A stretch of 64,000 bases of DNA from the NCBI GenBank assembly GCA_016718825.1, contig JADKCL010000005.1, forward strand, positions 248,001 to 312,000, given 5' to 3'. Positions 18,519 to 27,497 of this stretch are shown here, in pieces. Source of the DNA: Bacteroidota bacterium. Its GTDB lineage: Bacteria > Bacteroidota > Bacteroidia > J057 > JADKCL01. Every line of letters starts with the position of its first letter. Position 1 is the first letter of the stretch. The notes beneath the pieces are model-generated. The model was not told where the DNA came from. It made no database searches and saw nothing but the letters and a program-made list of their open reading frames with translations. The position numbers and the translations under genes are program-made.

Positions 18519-19283
18519 TCAATATTCAGTGAAGGTATAGGTGATGCCAATCATGAGGCCACCTGTCAAGTTGTTGGTCACCGCGCGGGACTCATCCCAA
18601 ATCCTGATGTCGTCAGGAATACCGTTGGTGTAAAGTTTGTATGCCGAATTTTTATTTTCAGCATCGCTCAGGTTGTAGTCGCCGCGCAACCTGATATTGC
18701 CCATGATGTTGTAAGCAAGCTTGATGTCCAAGCCGACACTTGCAACGGGGCCGTAATTGAACAGCGAATATTGCTTGTAGGTGCTAGGATAATCCCTGAC
18801 GTTGGGGTTCCAGAGAATTTCATCAGGTGTGTAGCTCTGATCGTCGTTGTAATAACGGGCACGCAGCAAAAAATCAACTTGAAAACCCAAGTCTGCTGCG
18901 AAGATCAGTTTGTTGAATTCTGTGCCGGTGTTGAAGCTCAGAAAAAGCGGAAGCTTCATATAGTTCAGGCGGCGGGTGTGGTTGACCAACGTGCCTTCGC
19001 TATTGAGGTTGCTGTATTTCTGGCCTTGTGCCGAATAAATGAAATTCAACTTAAAGCCGATGCCGTCCCCAAAGTTGTAGCCGACCATGGGGCCTGCTGC
19101 CATACCAAACGTTGTTTTGTACTTGAACTGATCCTGCGGAACCGCTTGATCATCCTTGTTGAGCATCCACGAAGTCTGTGGCAATGCAACAAAACCAAGT
19201 TTGAGACCTTTTTGTCCAAAGGCCACTTGAGTAGCAGTGAGCACGATCAAGAGTCCAAGAACCAAATGAGAAAATCTCTTCAT
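18519..19283 (-). CDS. outer-membrane beta-barrel protein, PorT-like family
   Basis: 254 residues with a signal peptide (MKRFSHLVLGLLIVLTATQVAFG, then Gln). The rest has alternating hydrophobic/aromatic strands and Gly turns typical of the Bacteroidota outer-membrane beta-barrel (OMP_b-brl_2/PorT-like) families, ending in a strand that closes ITYTFTEY. The start at 19283 ATG is chosen over an in-frame TTG at 19289. A strong promoter lies about 28 bases upstream. Substrate or role unknown; it may be structural or a small porin. The family call rests on strand pattern and length, not on a specific motif. Confidence 0.75.
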   Translation of the reverse strand: MKRFSHLVLGLLIVLTATQVAFGQKGLKLGFVALPQTSWMLNKDDQAVPQDQFKYKTTFGMAAGPMVGYNFGDGIGFKLNFIYSAQGQKYSNLNSEGTLVNHTRRLNYMKLPLFLSFNTGTEFNKLIFAADLGFQVDFLLRARYYNDDQSYTPDEILWNPNVRDYPSTYKQYSLFNYGPVASVGLDIKLAYNIMGNIRLRGDYNLSDAENKNSAYKLYTNGIPDDIRIWDESRAVTNNLTGGLMIGITYTFTEY

Positions 19284-19310
19284 CTTCAAAAATGTAAGGC
19301 TTTAATCATC

Positions 19311-19341
19311 CAAATCTAAGACTTATTTCGCAACCTTCAAA
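19311..19341 (-). promoter_or_regulatory. Bacteroidota promoter, exact consensus, for the barrel gene and ansA
   Basis: On the minus strand TTTG (19338-19341) and TAGATTTG (19311-19318) are separated by exactly 19 bases, the phylum's -33/-7 consensus with optimal spacing. The expected transcript would have a short leader of about 20 bases ahead of ATG 19283. Confidence 0.75.
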
Positions 19342-19492
19342 TTTCCATTTGCCTCTCTTTCTTTTTGGCAAGGGGCAACGTCATGCTTTGGGAAGCGATC
19401 GTGTCCCATTTTGTCCTTGAATCGCAGATTTGAAGCTTCTCTAATCCAGACAATTCGTTACAATCCCCTGTTTTTTGCGATATTTGCCGTCT

Positions 19493-20116
19493 ATGGGAAT
19501 TCGACTGGAAATTCATCCTAAAAATCCGCAGCCAAGGTTCATTCAACAAGCTGTAAAGTGTTTGGAAGATGGCGGCGTGATAATCTATCCGACAGACACC
19601 GTTTATGCTTTGGGATGTGACATTCAAAACAAAAAGGCATTGGAACGGGTGTGCCAAATCAAGGGAATTGACCCTGACAAGTCACAATTTTCGTGCATTT
19701 GCCCTGATTTGAAAACCGTGAGCGAGTATGCCATTCACATTGGGGATGGTGTTTTTAAGATGATGCGTCGTGCTTGTCCGGGACCCTATACCTTCATTTT
19801 GGAGGCTTCCAAGAATATTCCGAAGCATTTTCAGTCACGCCGCAAAACCGTTGGCGTCCGTATTGTCGATCATCCGATTCCCTTGGCCATTGTTCAGGCA
19901 CTCGGGAGGCCGATTCTCACATCGAGCCTTCCCATCGCGGGGGACGAGTACCCCGTCGATCCCGACGAGATCGAGGCCGAATTCGGGCACTTGGTCACCA
20001 TGATCATCGATGGCGGTTGGGGTTTGAGTGCGCTGAGCACCGTGATCGACTGCAGCAAAGGCGACGATGACGTCGAAATTGTGCGCGAAGGCTTGGGTTC
20101 GCTCGACATTCTCTAA
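19493..20116 (+). CDS. yciO: Sua5/YciO/YrdC family protein, YciO-like
   Basis: 207 residues. Member of the threonylcarbamoyl-AMP synthase superfamily, whose YrdC/Sua5 members start biosynthesis of the t6A tRNA modification. The ATP/carbamate pocket motif YPTDTVYALGCD is near residue 35, with KGIDPDKSQFSCICPDL and RRACPGPYTFILEA following; the late motif reads TSSLPIAGDEYPVDPDEI. This matches the YciO branch (about 206 residues) more than YrdC, so TC-AMP synthase activity is not certain. The start at ATG 19493 is chosen over the in-frame TTG at 19475. Followed after 40 bases by a small conserved-looking hypothetical gene. Confidence 0.88.
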   Translation: MGIRLEIHPKNPQPRFIQQAVKCLEDGGVIIYPTDTVYALGCDIQNKKALERVCQIKGIDPDKSQFSCICPDLKTVSEYAIHIGDGVFKMMRRACPGPYTFILEASKNIPKHFQSRRKTVGVRIVDHPIPLAIVQALGRPILTSSLPIAGDEYPVDPDEIEAEFGHLVTMIIDGGWGLSALSTVIDCSKGDDDVEIVREGLGSLDIL

Positions 20117-20156
20117 TTTTGACATCTGGAAAACCTATTTGATTGGCTAGAAAGCA

Positions 20157-20564
20157 ATGATAAGTTCCCAATCCACTGAAAATCCCGCCCTCGAGGCCAT
20201 TCGCAATGACATCCGTATCATCGGACCGATGATGCGTTCCTTTTCAACCCATGTCATCAACGAGGAAATCTCCGAATTTCCTGTTTACATCGCTTACCAA
20301 GATCCCGTGAGCGTCGGGAAGCCGTTTTTGTCCAAGGAAAAGGACCACCTCAATTGGAATTACAATGTCTCGATTCTCGAAGATTTTGTAAAACGTGGCG
20401 TCGTCAAGGAAGACAAGCTGGAAGACTTTTTGGAAACGTTTGGTGATCCTGAAGAGCGTGCTTGCATTTTCGTGATCCTGCCAACCGAGGGTGGTTTTGT
20501 TTTTATTCCCTACGAAATCGAGGACGAAGAAGACCACCAACTGTATTTCCCCAGCGAAAATTGA
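20157..20564 (+). CDS. hypothetical acidic protein
   Basis: 135 residues, soluble, acidic (C-terminus EIEDEEDHQLYFPSEN), no signal peptide or membrane segment. Not recognised. Codon use and the 40-base spacing behind the YciO gene make it likely real and co-transcribed. It contains a short hydrophobic core strand segment (ACIFVILPTEGGFVFIPYEI) that looks like a beta-hairpin in a small alpha/beta fold. No function proposed. Confidence 0.75.
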   Translation: MISSQSTENPALEAIRNDIRIIGPMMRSFSTHVINEEISEFPVYIAYQDPVSVGKPFLSKEKDHLNWNYNVSILEDFVKRGVVKEDKLEDFLETFGDPEERACIFVILPTEGGFVFIPYEIEDEEDHQLYFPSEN

Positions 20565-20586
20565 CCTTTTGAAGGTTTTTCGGCCT

Positions 20587-21147
20587 TTATCCGTTGTAAA
20601 TATTCATCGCCCTTTCAAGGCCAATGGTCGCGAAGCCTAGAATCGCATCCCCCATTTTGTCCAGCAAGGGAGGCAATGCGGCCTTTTCCTCGGCAGGAAA
20701 GTCACTCAATACATAATCCACCTGAGCACCTTTTGAAAATTCACTGCCGACGCCAAACCGCATTCGGGCATAGTTCTCATTTCCCAGGACCTCCTGAATA
20801 TTGCCAAGCCCATTGTGACCTCCACCCGAACCTTTGGCACGAATCCTGATTTTCCCGAATGGCAAAGCCAAGTCATCTGTAATGACGAGCAGCTCATTTT
20901 GAGTGATACCGTGTTTTTGGAGGTGGTAGCGCACAGCTTTGCCGCTCAGGTTCATATAGGTCGATGGTTTGAGCAAGAAAAGTTGCTTTCCTTTGTGTTT
21001 GATGGTGCAGGTATCGCCCAGTCGATCGGGGACAAATGACACGCCCATCCGTTCGGCAAGCCGATCCAATACCATAAAACCGATGTTATGGCGGGTGTAG
21101 TGGTAAGCTGGACCGGGGTTACCGAGCCCTGTGATCAGGAACTTCAT
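20587..21147 (-). CDS. pth: peptidyl-tRNA hydrolase
   Basis: 186 residues. Releases tRNA from prematurely dropped peptidyl-tRNA. All family hallmarks are visible: the N-terminal GLGNPGPAYHYTRHNIGF with the conserved Asn10 and catalytic His20, LKPSTYMNLSG with its conserved Asn near residue 66, DDLALPFGKIRIRAKGSGGGHNGL with the conserved Asp near 92, and the FGVG segment. It ends 22 bases from the convergent hypothetical gene. Placed downstream of rplY and prs on the same strand, a common Bacteroidota arrangement, but separated from rplY by a terminator. Confidence 0.97.
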   Translation of the reverse strand: MKFLITGLGNPGPAYHYTRHNIGFMVLDRLAERMGVSFVPDRLGDTCTIKHKGKQLFLLKPSTYMNLSGKAVRYHLQKHGITQNELLVITDDLALPFGKIRIRAKGSGGGHNGLGNIQEVLGNENYARMRFGVGSEFSKGAQVDYVLSDFPAEEKAALPPLLDKMGDAILGFATIGLERAMNIYNG

Positions 21148-21232
21148 CGATGCAGGTGTTTCTTAACGGGAAATCAGGGCAAGGACAACGGTGTGGTTTT
21201 GTAGGATTGGGCAATCAAATGTCCGAAAACCA

Positions 21233-21268
21233 GAAAAGAGCCGATGATTTGCACCATCAGCTCTTTTT
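21233..21268 (-). terminator. intrinsic terminator after rplY
   Basis: On the minus strand AAAAGAGCTGATGG / AAATCATCGGCTCTTTT forms a stem around a short loop and runs into a T-tract, about 25 bases past the rplY stop. It would end the tRNA-Gln-prs-rplY transcript before pth. Confidence 0.8.
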
Positions 21269-21292
21269 ATGAAAAACCAACCTGGGTTGGAA

Positions 21293-21868
21293 TTATTTCT
21301 TGGCAGCTTCTTCTGCTTGACGCACAGCCCTTGGGATCTCGATGATCGCAACGCCGGCAGGAGCAGGAGAGGTAATGGTGAGACCAGATACTGGAATCTC
21401 GCCCACACGGAAGGTTTTGCCCATTTCCAAGCCGCTGATGTCAACTTCGACATTATCAGGAAGCTCGTTGACGAGACCTCTGACTTTCAATTTACGGAGC
21501 ATTGGAACCAAGCGACCACCGGCGAGAACGCCTTTTGCAGTGCCGACCAATTTGATTGGCAGGTCCACTTCGACGGCCTCAGAATCGGTCACGCGGAGAA
21601 AATCAACGTGAAGGACTTTGTCGGTGACAGGATGGTATTGCACTTCACGCACGATGGCGGTGGTGGTATTGCCTTCCAAGTCAAGCTTCACCACGTAAGT
21701 TTCGGGTGAGTGCAGGACTTTTGTCATGGCTTGGAAATCGACTGCAACTGCAGTAGGCTCACCCTGTCCATAGACCACGGCAGGAACGTTGCCAGCGCGA
21801 CGGATTTTTTTCATGGCACTTTTGCCAATGGCAGACCTCGTAGTGCCTTTCAATTCTACTGTTTTCAT
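21293..21868 (-). CDS. rplY: 50S ribosomal protein L25/general stress protein Ctc
   Basis: 191 residues. Two-domain (TL5/Ctc) form that binds 5S rRNA. The N-terminal L25 domain starts MKTVELKGTTR and includes IRRAGNVPAVVYGQGEP; the C-terminal Ctc beta-domain contains the VDLPIKLVGTAKGV region and a Lys/Ala-rich tail. The ATG overlaps the prs stop as ATGA (21865-21868), so it is translationally coupled to prs, an arrangement known from other bacteria. Confidence 0.95.
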   Translation of the reverse strand: MKTVELKGTTRSAIGKSAMKKIRRAGNVPAVVYGQGEPTAVAVDFQAMTKVLHSPETYVVKLDLEGNTTTAIVREVQYHPVTDKVLHVDFLRVTDSEAVEVDLPIKLVGTAKGVLAGGRLVPMLRKLKVRGLVNELPDNVEVDISGLEMGKTFRVGEIPVSGLTITSPAPAGVAIIEIPRAVRQAEEAAKK

Positions 21869-22797
21869 TGCTTATAGAGTGAGCTAATCGACTCGTAATT
21901 CGTAATTTTCTCAAAAGCGCGGGCCAACATTGGCGCCACGGAAAGTACTTTGATCTTGGAGGACGTTCCGCGCAAGGGAATCGTATTCGTGGTAATCAGT
22001 TCGGTAAGGCTGCTTTCCTCGATACGCTCGTAGGCGGGTCCAGACAGGATCGGGTGCGTGACCACTGCTCTTACAGAAGCCGCGCCTTCCATCATCAGAT
22101 GGTCAGCTGCTTTGCAGAGCGTGCCGGCAGTGTCGACCAAGTCGTCGATGATCAGGACATTTTTGCCCTTCACCTCACCGATCACCTTCATCGAAGCCAC
22201 TTCATTTGCGCGTTCCCGAAACTTGTCAATCAAGATCAGGTCGCATTTCATAAAGCTAGCGTACTCACGCGCACGCTTGGCCCCACCGGCGTCAGGCGCG
22301 GCAATCGCCACGTTTTCCAAACCCAGATTCTCCAAATAAGGAAAGAACACACCTATGCTGTACAAATGATCCAAAGGAATGTCAAAAAACCCTTGAATTT
22401 GCCCAGCATGCAGGTCCATCGTCACAATGCGATCAGCACCTGCGGTCGTCAACAGGTTGGCGACCAGTTTTGCCCCAATAGAAACACGCGGCTTATCTTT
22501 ACGATCTTGCCGCGCATAGCCATAGTAAGGCATCACTACGATGATCGATTTTGCAGACGCACGCCGCGCCGCATCAATCATCAAAAGTAGCTCCATCAAG
22601 TTCTCGGCCTGACCGAAGGTGCTTTGGATCAAGAAGATCACATCGCCCCTTACGGATTCATTGTAAGAAGGCTCGAGTTCGCCGTCCTGAAAACGAGTGA
22701 CAGTGACTGCGCCGAGCTGCTTGCCGAGCTGACCCGCGATCTCCTCAGCCAAATACTTGGACGCAGTGCCGGAAAATATTTTGACTTCGGAGGCCAT
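21865..22797 (-). CDS. prs: ribose-phosphate pyrophosphokinase
   Basis: 310 residues. Makes PRPP from ribose-5-phosphate and ATP for nucleotide, His and Trp synthesis. Visible motifs: the first domain with KIFSGTASKYLAEEIA, the catalytic flexible loop region YARQDRKDKPR, DLHAGQIQGFFDIPLDHL, and the PRPP-binding loop VLIIDDLVDTAGTL near residue 220. Length is normal for class I enzymes. Lies 12 bases downstream of tRNA-Gln on the same strand and probably shares its strong promoter. Confidence 0.97.
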   Translation of the reverse strand: MASEVKIFSGTASKYLAEEIAGQLGKQLGAVTVTRFQDGELEPSYNESVRGDVIFLIQSTFGQAENLMELLLMIDAARRASAKSIIVVMPYYGYARQDRKDKPRVSIGAKLVANLLTTAGADRIVTMDLHAGQIQGFFDIPLDHLYSIGVFFPYLENLGLENVAIAAPDAGGAKRAREYASFMKCDLILIDKFRERANEVASMKVIGEVKGKNVLIIDDLVDTAGTLCKAADHLMMEGAASVRAVVTHPILSGPAYERIEESSLTELITTNTIPLRGTSSKIKVLSVAPMLARAFEKITNYESISSLYKQ

Positions 22798-22809
22798 GAG
22801 CTATTTTTG

Positions 22810-22880
22810 TTGGCCGACAAGGATTCGAACCCTGACGAACAGGACCAAAACCTGCTGTACTACCATTATACTATCGGCCA
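22810..22880 (-). tRNA. tRNA-Gln (anticodon UUG)
   Basis: 71 bases on the minus strand. Acceptor stem TGGCCGA/TCGGCCA with discriminator A, a short D-arm (AGTATAATGGTAGTAC), anticodon stem GCAGG/CCTGT with loop TTTTGGT giving anticodon TTG, and a T-arm with GGTTCGAATCC. CCA is not encoded. Immediately upstream of prs. Confidence 0.95.
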
Positions 22881-22902
22881 ATTCCGTTTTTAATTCGGGC
22901 CA

Positions 22903-22933
22903 CAAAGATATTTATCGTTTTTTTCTCCGCAAA
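22903..22933 (-). promoter_or_regulatory. Bacteroidota promoter, exact consensus, for tRNA-Gln-prs-rplY
   Basis: On the minus strand TTTG (22930-22933), 19 bases, then TATCTTTG (22903-22910): a perfect -33/-7 pair, about 22 bases ahead of the tRNA 5' end. Confidence 0.85.
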
Positions 22934-23358
22934 CTTTCTGGTGAAAATTTTTTCTGATTCTTGAAAAAAATCTCAAAGTTGACCGTGGAATCATGCTCCT
23001 GTGGCCCCAATAGACGATTTATAAACGAATGATTTTTATGCGCAACCTTCATTGTTTTCCACGTTTGAGGGGCTATGCCAGCTGAATTGTGGCTTTTGTT
23101 GGGCACAAAATTCCTTTTCGTGAGCAATTCCCTCGCCGATTCCGCTTTCCATCCTCAATTTTCCAGTAAAATTGCCGCTCGGTCTCGGGTCAATGACAAT
23201 GTTAGCAAATGTTAATGTTTGCCCCACTTCCTTTGATTCGCATGACCTTTGCGGCAAATGCATGTCGCAACACCTTTTTTGAAACAATCGGAGTTTGGGA
23301 ATGGTCATTCAAATTTCCGATACATGGTTCTAAAGCTTTTGTCGCATCCGGTTACGCT
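22934..23358. other. intergenic region with a palindrome ahead of the efflux operon
   Basis: No gene recognised in about 425 bases between the tRNA promoter and the efflux adaptor. It holds an 18-base imperfect palindrome GCAAATGTTAATGTTTGC at 23205-23222 (seven of nine half-site positions match), sized like a TetR/MarR-type operator, about 135 bases upstream of the adaptor ATG. No regulator gene is adjacent, so an operator role is speculative. Confidence 0.3.
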
Positions 23359-24429
23359 ATGAATACAACTTATCAACCCATTCGCCGAATTTTGCCGACA
23401 GTGGCGGTTGTGGGCGTCTTGCTTTTTGCTGGATGCGGTGGCAAAAAGGAACCGCTCAAACAGGCGGGTGGTCAACCTCCGACCGTGGTCGATGTGATGA
23501 TCGTGCAAACTTCCCAGATTTCGAGTGAACTCGAGGTCAATGGCGAGGTGGCTGCGAATGAATTTGTCGAATTGCATCCCGAAGTCAGCGGCCGTTTGAC
23601 CTATTTGAATGTCCCCGAAGGCGGCAACGTTGCCCAGGGAACTGTGATTGCCCGGATCAACGATGCCGATTTGCAGGCGCAGGTCACCAAAACCAAGGTT
23701 CAGCTCGACCTCGCCAAGCAAACTGAGGCACGTTTAAAAAAATTGCTGGACGTCAACGGCGTGAATCAAGCTGACTATGATATCGCCGTTGGGCAGGTCA
23801 ATTCGCTCGAAGCCGACCTGAATTATTCGGCGGCGCTGATTGAGAAAACCGTAGTCAAAGCCCCGTTTTCAGGCACTTTGGGCCTGCGTCAAGTGAGCCC
23901 TGGCGCCTACGTGACGCCTGCGACGACGCTTGCGACCTTGCAGCAAGTGCAACAGCTCAAAGTCGATTTCAACGTCCCGGAGGAGTTCAGTAGCTACATT
24001 CAGAAAGGTGACACGGTTTTCATTCGCACGGATTTGGATCAGGAAACGCGGCAAACAGCAACGGTCTGGGCCATTGAACCGCAAGCGAATCGCGACACGC
24101 GTAACCTCAAGGCAAGGGCGATCCTCGCTGGCGACAAGGCCAATCCAGGGGCATTTGTAAAGGTGTACATCGCCCGTAAAGGCAATGCCAAAAGCATCAT
24201 GATTCCTTCGAATGCGATCATTCCCGATGCCATGAGCAAAAAAGTTGTCTTGGTCAAGGAAGGCAAGGCGACTTTTGTTCCGGTGGAAACCGGGATGCGC
24301 CAAGATCGAATGGTTGAGGTCGTCAGCGGCTTGACCCCGGGCGATTCCCTCGTGGTGGACGGTGTGCTTTTTGCCCGTCCCAATGCGCCTTTGAAGGTGA
24401 GGAGTGTCAAACAAATCGACGCAAAATGA
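23359..24429 (+). CDS. RND efflux periplasmic adaptor (membrane fusion) lipoprotein
   Basis: 356 residues. Links the inner-membrane RND pump to TolC in a tripartite exporter. The start at 23359 gives a lipoprotein signal with lipobox LLFAGC, Cys26. Then come the HlyD/AcrA-type beta-barrel and lipoyl halves: ELHPEVSGRLTYLNVPEGG (first lipoyl strand), a coiled-coil hairpin (LDLAKQTEARLKKLLDVNG), KAPFSGTLGLRQVSPGAYV (second lipoyl half) and the C-terminal barrel and proximal domain. Its TGA overlaps the pump ATG (ATGA), so the two are coupled. First gene of a four-gene operon. Confidence 0.93.
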   Translation: MNTTYQPIRRILPTVAVVGVLLFAGCGGKKEPLKQAGGQPPTVVDVMIVQTSQISSELEVNGEVAANEFVELHPEVSGRLTYLNVPEGGNVAQGTVIARINDADLQAQVTKTKVQLDLAKQTEARLKKLLDVNGVNQADYDIAVGQVNSLEADLNYSAALIEKTVVKAPFSGTLGLRQVSPGAYVTPATTLATLQQVQQLKVDFNVPEEFSSYIQKGDTVFIRTDLDQETRQTATVWAIEPQANRDTRNLKARAILAGDKANPGAFVKVYIARKGNAKSIMIPSNAIIPDAMSKKVVLVKEGKATFVPVETGMRQDRMVEVVSGLTPGDSLVVDGVLFARPNAPLKVRSVKQIDAK

Positions 24430-27400
24430 ACATTTCCGAACTTTCGTTGAAGCGGCCGGTGCTTGCGACGGTGATGAACCTCCTCATTATCCTGTTTGGG
24501 ATCGTGGGATTTTCGTTCCTCAGCGTCCGCGACTATCCCGCCATCGATCCGCCGATCATCACCGTACGCACCAATTATACCGGTGCCAATGCAGATATCA
24601 TTGAGAGTCAAATCACCGAGCCACTTGAGAAGGGCATCAACGGCATCCCCGGCATTCGATCGATCAGTTCAAGCAGTCAGGTAGGATCCAGCAACATCAC
24701 CGTCGAATTCAACCTCGGCGTAGACTTGGACGATGCCGCGAATGACGTGCGTGACAAAGTGAGCCAAGCACAACGCAACTTGCCACAAGACATCGATTCG
24801 CCCCCGATCGTAAGCAAAAGCGAGGCGAGCAATGACTTCATCATCATCTTGGCGGTGCAAAGTCGCAGCAAAGACCTGATGGAATTGAGCGATTATGCAG
24901 AAAACGTCCTGTTGCAGCGCTTTCAGACCATTAACGAGGTGAGCGCGATCAACATTTTCGGACAAAAAAGGTATGCCATGCGCATTTGGATCAAACCCGA
25001 TGCCATGAGTGCCCGCAACATTGCCTTCACCGACATCAGCAACGCATTGGCCAAGGAAAATGTCGAATTGCCAGCCGGTAAAATCTATGGCGATGCCACC
25101 GAACTCACCATTCGCACGATGGGAAGGTTGAGTACCGAGCAACAATTTGCGGATTTGTTGATCAAGGAGGGTCCTGAAGGCATCGTGCGCCTGAGCGACA
25201 TCGCCAAAGTGGAGATCGGTCCCGAAATTCTGGAGCAAAGCTGGAAACTCAACGGCGTGAACGGCGTCGGACTCGCTGTCGTGCCGCAACCCGGTGCCAA
25301 CTACGTTGCCATCGCCGACGAATTTTACAAGCGTCTTGAAGAAATCAAGGAAGCCAACAAATCGGATATCAGCCTGAATGTGCTGATTGACAATACCAAG
25401 TTGGTGCGCCAATCCATCTCGGAGGTCAAGGAAACGCTGATCATCGCCTTCACCTTGGTCGTTTTGGTGATTCTCTTTTTCTTCCGGAATGCGCTGATTG
25501 CCATTCGCCCGCTGATCGACATTCCGATTTCCTTGGTGGCGACCTTCTTTATCATGTATGCCGCCGGATTTTCCATCAACATTTTGACGATGCTCGGCAT
25601 TGTCTTGGCGACGGGCTTGGTGGTCGACGACGGGATTGTGGTCACGGAGAATATTTTCCGGAAGCTCGAAGAGGGCTTGCCCATTCGCAGGGCGGCGCTT
25701 GAGGGCAGCAAGGAAATCTTCTTTGCGGTCGTTTCTACTTCGCTCACATTGGCGGTGGTGTTTTTGCCGGTGATTTTCCTCGAAGGTTTTGTCGGCAGTC
25801 TTTTCCGCGAATTCGGGATTGTCGTTGCCTGCGCGGTGTTGGTGTCGGCCTTCGTTTCGCTCACGATCACGCCGGTGTTGAACGTGGTGCTGCACCGGAA
25901 AAAGGCGGGCCATGGCAAGGTGTATGACATGACCGAGCCCTTTTTCAAGGGAATGGAAAACGGCTATAAGCGCTTGCTGACGTCATTTATGCGCATCCGA
26001 TGGGCCGCTTGGGCGATCGTGGGCGTTTGCGGATTCATGATTTGGTTCTTCTTTGGCAACCTTCAAAGCGAATTGGCACCCACGGAAGACCGGAACAGCT
26101 TACGTTTTTCCTTGACCGCCAACGAAGGAACGAGCTACGACGAAATGCAGCAGATTTCAGACAACGTCGCCAACTTCCTCTACGATTCGATTCCCGAGCG
26201 CTCCTTCGTTTTCACAGCTACGCCCGGATTTTTTGGCACGGGCGTCAACAACGGATTTGGGCGTCTTGGACTTGTTCCCAAGGATGAGCGCGTGCGGACG
26301 CAAGCTCAACTCGTCGGCGAAATCAACAAAAAGCTCCCACGCTTCAACAATGCGCGCATTTTTGCCCTGCAGGAACAGACGATTGCCGTGGGAATCGGTT
26401 CCCGCGGCGCCTTGCCGGTGCAATTCATCCTGCAAAATCTGGACTTCGCCAAACTTGAGACCGTGTTGCCAAAGTTCCTCGACGAGGCCCGCAAAGACCC
26501 GACTTTCCAATTGGTGGATGCGAACTTGAAATTCAACAAGCCGGAATTGCAGCTCATCATCGACCGGATGAAGGCCCGCGATCTGGGTTTGTCGACGACC
26601 GATGTCGCCGCGGCCGTGCAGGCTGCCTTCAGTGGACGCAGGTTGGCCTATTACATCATGGGTGGCCGGCAATACCAAGTCATTGCACAAGTCGAGCGAG
26701 ACGAACGTAGCCAACCGGCCGACATCGAGAAGCTGTATGTCCGCAACAGCCGCGGCGAAAATATTCCTTTGACTGCCGTCGCGCATTTGGAGGAAAGCAG
26801 CAGTCCGCCGACCTTGTTTCACTACAACCGATTCAAAAGCGCCACAATTTCCGCGTCCTTGGCCGAAGGCAAAACGATTGGCGACGGCATCACATCGATG
26901 CGCGCCATCAGCGAAAAATTGCTGGACGAGAGTTTTCAGACCGCTTTGAGCGGCCCTTCGCGGGATTTTGCAGAGAGCTCCTCCAACATTGCCTTCGCCT
27001 TTGGATTGGCATTGTTGCTGATCTACTTGGTATTGGCTGCGCAGTTTGAGAGCTTTCTCGACCCGCTCACGATCATGATCACTGTGCCGCTCGCCTTGGC
27101 AGGTGCCTTGTTGAGCCTGTATGTGTTTGATCAAACCCTCAACATCTTCTCCCAAATTGGAATGATCATGCTGATCGGTTTGGTGACCAAAAACGGCATT
27201 CTCATTGTCGAATTCGCCAATCAGAAGCGCAAACAGGGATTGGCCAAGGTCGAAGCCGTGATTGATGCGGCCACGAACCGTCTTCGCCCGATTTTGATGA
27301 CAAGTTTGGCAACGGCACTTGGTGCATTGCCCATTGCCTTGAGTTTGGGTGATGCCGCCACAAGCCGCATTTCCCTGGGCATCGTGATCGTGGGCGGCTT

Positions 27401-27497
27401 GATGTTTTCCTTGATTTTGACGCTGATGGTCATTCCAGCGATCTATTCTTATGTTTCCGGAAAGCACAAAGCCGAGGAAGGAGAAAGCCATGTATAA
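24426..27497 (+). CDS. RND efflux pump, inner-membrane permease (AcrB/MexF type)
   Basis: 1023 residues, standard for HAE1-type RND pumps. Proton-driven export of hydrophobic compounds or drugs. N-terminal ELSLKRPVLATVMNLLI is the family start with the first membrane helix; porter and docking loops lie at ~40-330 and ~560-860; twelve membrane helices in two groups. The proton-relay acidic pair is in LVVDDGIVVTEN (about residues 401-402) and the partner Lys in GLVTKNGILIVEF (about residue 921). Coupled at both ends: ATGA overlap with the adaptor and an 8-base overlap with the TolC gene. The substrate cannot be read from sequence. Confidence 0.95.
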   Translation: MNISELSLKRPVLATVMNLLIILFGIVGFSFLSVRDYPAIDPPIITVRTNYTGANADIIESQITEPLEKGINGIPGIRSISSSSQVGSSNITVEFNLGVDLDDAANDVRDKVSQAQRNLPQDIDSPPIVSKSEASNDFIIILAVQSRSKDLMELSDYAENVLLQRFQTINEVSAINIFGQKRYAMRIWIKPDAMSARNIAFTDISNALAKENVELPAGKIYGDATELTIRTMGRLSTEQQFADLLIKEGPEGIVRLSDIAKVEIGPEILEQSWKLNGVNGVGLAVVPQPGANYVAIADEFYKRLEEIKEANKSDISLNVLIDNTKLVRQSISEVKETLIIAFTLVVLVILFFFRNALIAIRPLIDIPISLVATFFIMYAAGFSINILTMLGIVLATGLVVDDGIVVTENIFRKLEEGLPIRRAALEGSKEIFFAVVSTSLTLAVVFLPVIFLEGFVGSLFREFGIVVACAVLVSAFVSLTITPVLNVVLHRKKAGHGKVYDMTEPFFKGMENGYKRLLTSFMRIRWAAWAIVGVCGFMIWFFFGNLQSELAPTEDRNSLRFSLTANEGTSYDEMQQISDNVANFLYDSIPERSFVFTATPGFFGTGVNNGFGRLGLVPKDERVRTQAQLVGEINKKLPRFNNARIFALQEQTIAVGIGSRGALPVQFILQNLDFAKLETVLPKFLDEARKDPTFQLVDANLKFNKPELQLIIDRMKARDLGLSTTDVAAAVQAAFSGRRLAYYIMGGRQYQVIAQVERDERSQPADIEKLYVRNSRGENIPLTAVAHLEESSSPPTLFHYNRFKSATISASLAEGKTIGDGITSMRAISEKLLDESFQTALSGPSRDFAESSSNIAFAFGLALLLIYLVLAAQFESFLDPLTIMITVPLALAGALLSLYVFDQTLNIFSQIGMIMLIGLVTKNGILIVEFANQKRKQGLAKVEAVIDAATNRLRPILMTSLATALGALPIALSLGDAATSRISLGIVIVGGLMFSLILTLMVIPAIYSYVSGKHKAEEGESHV

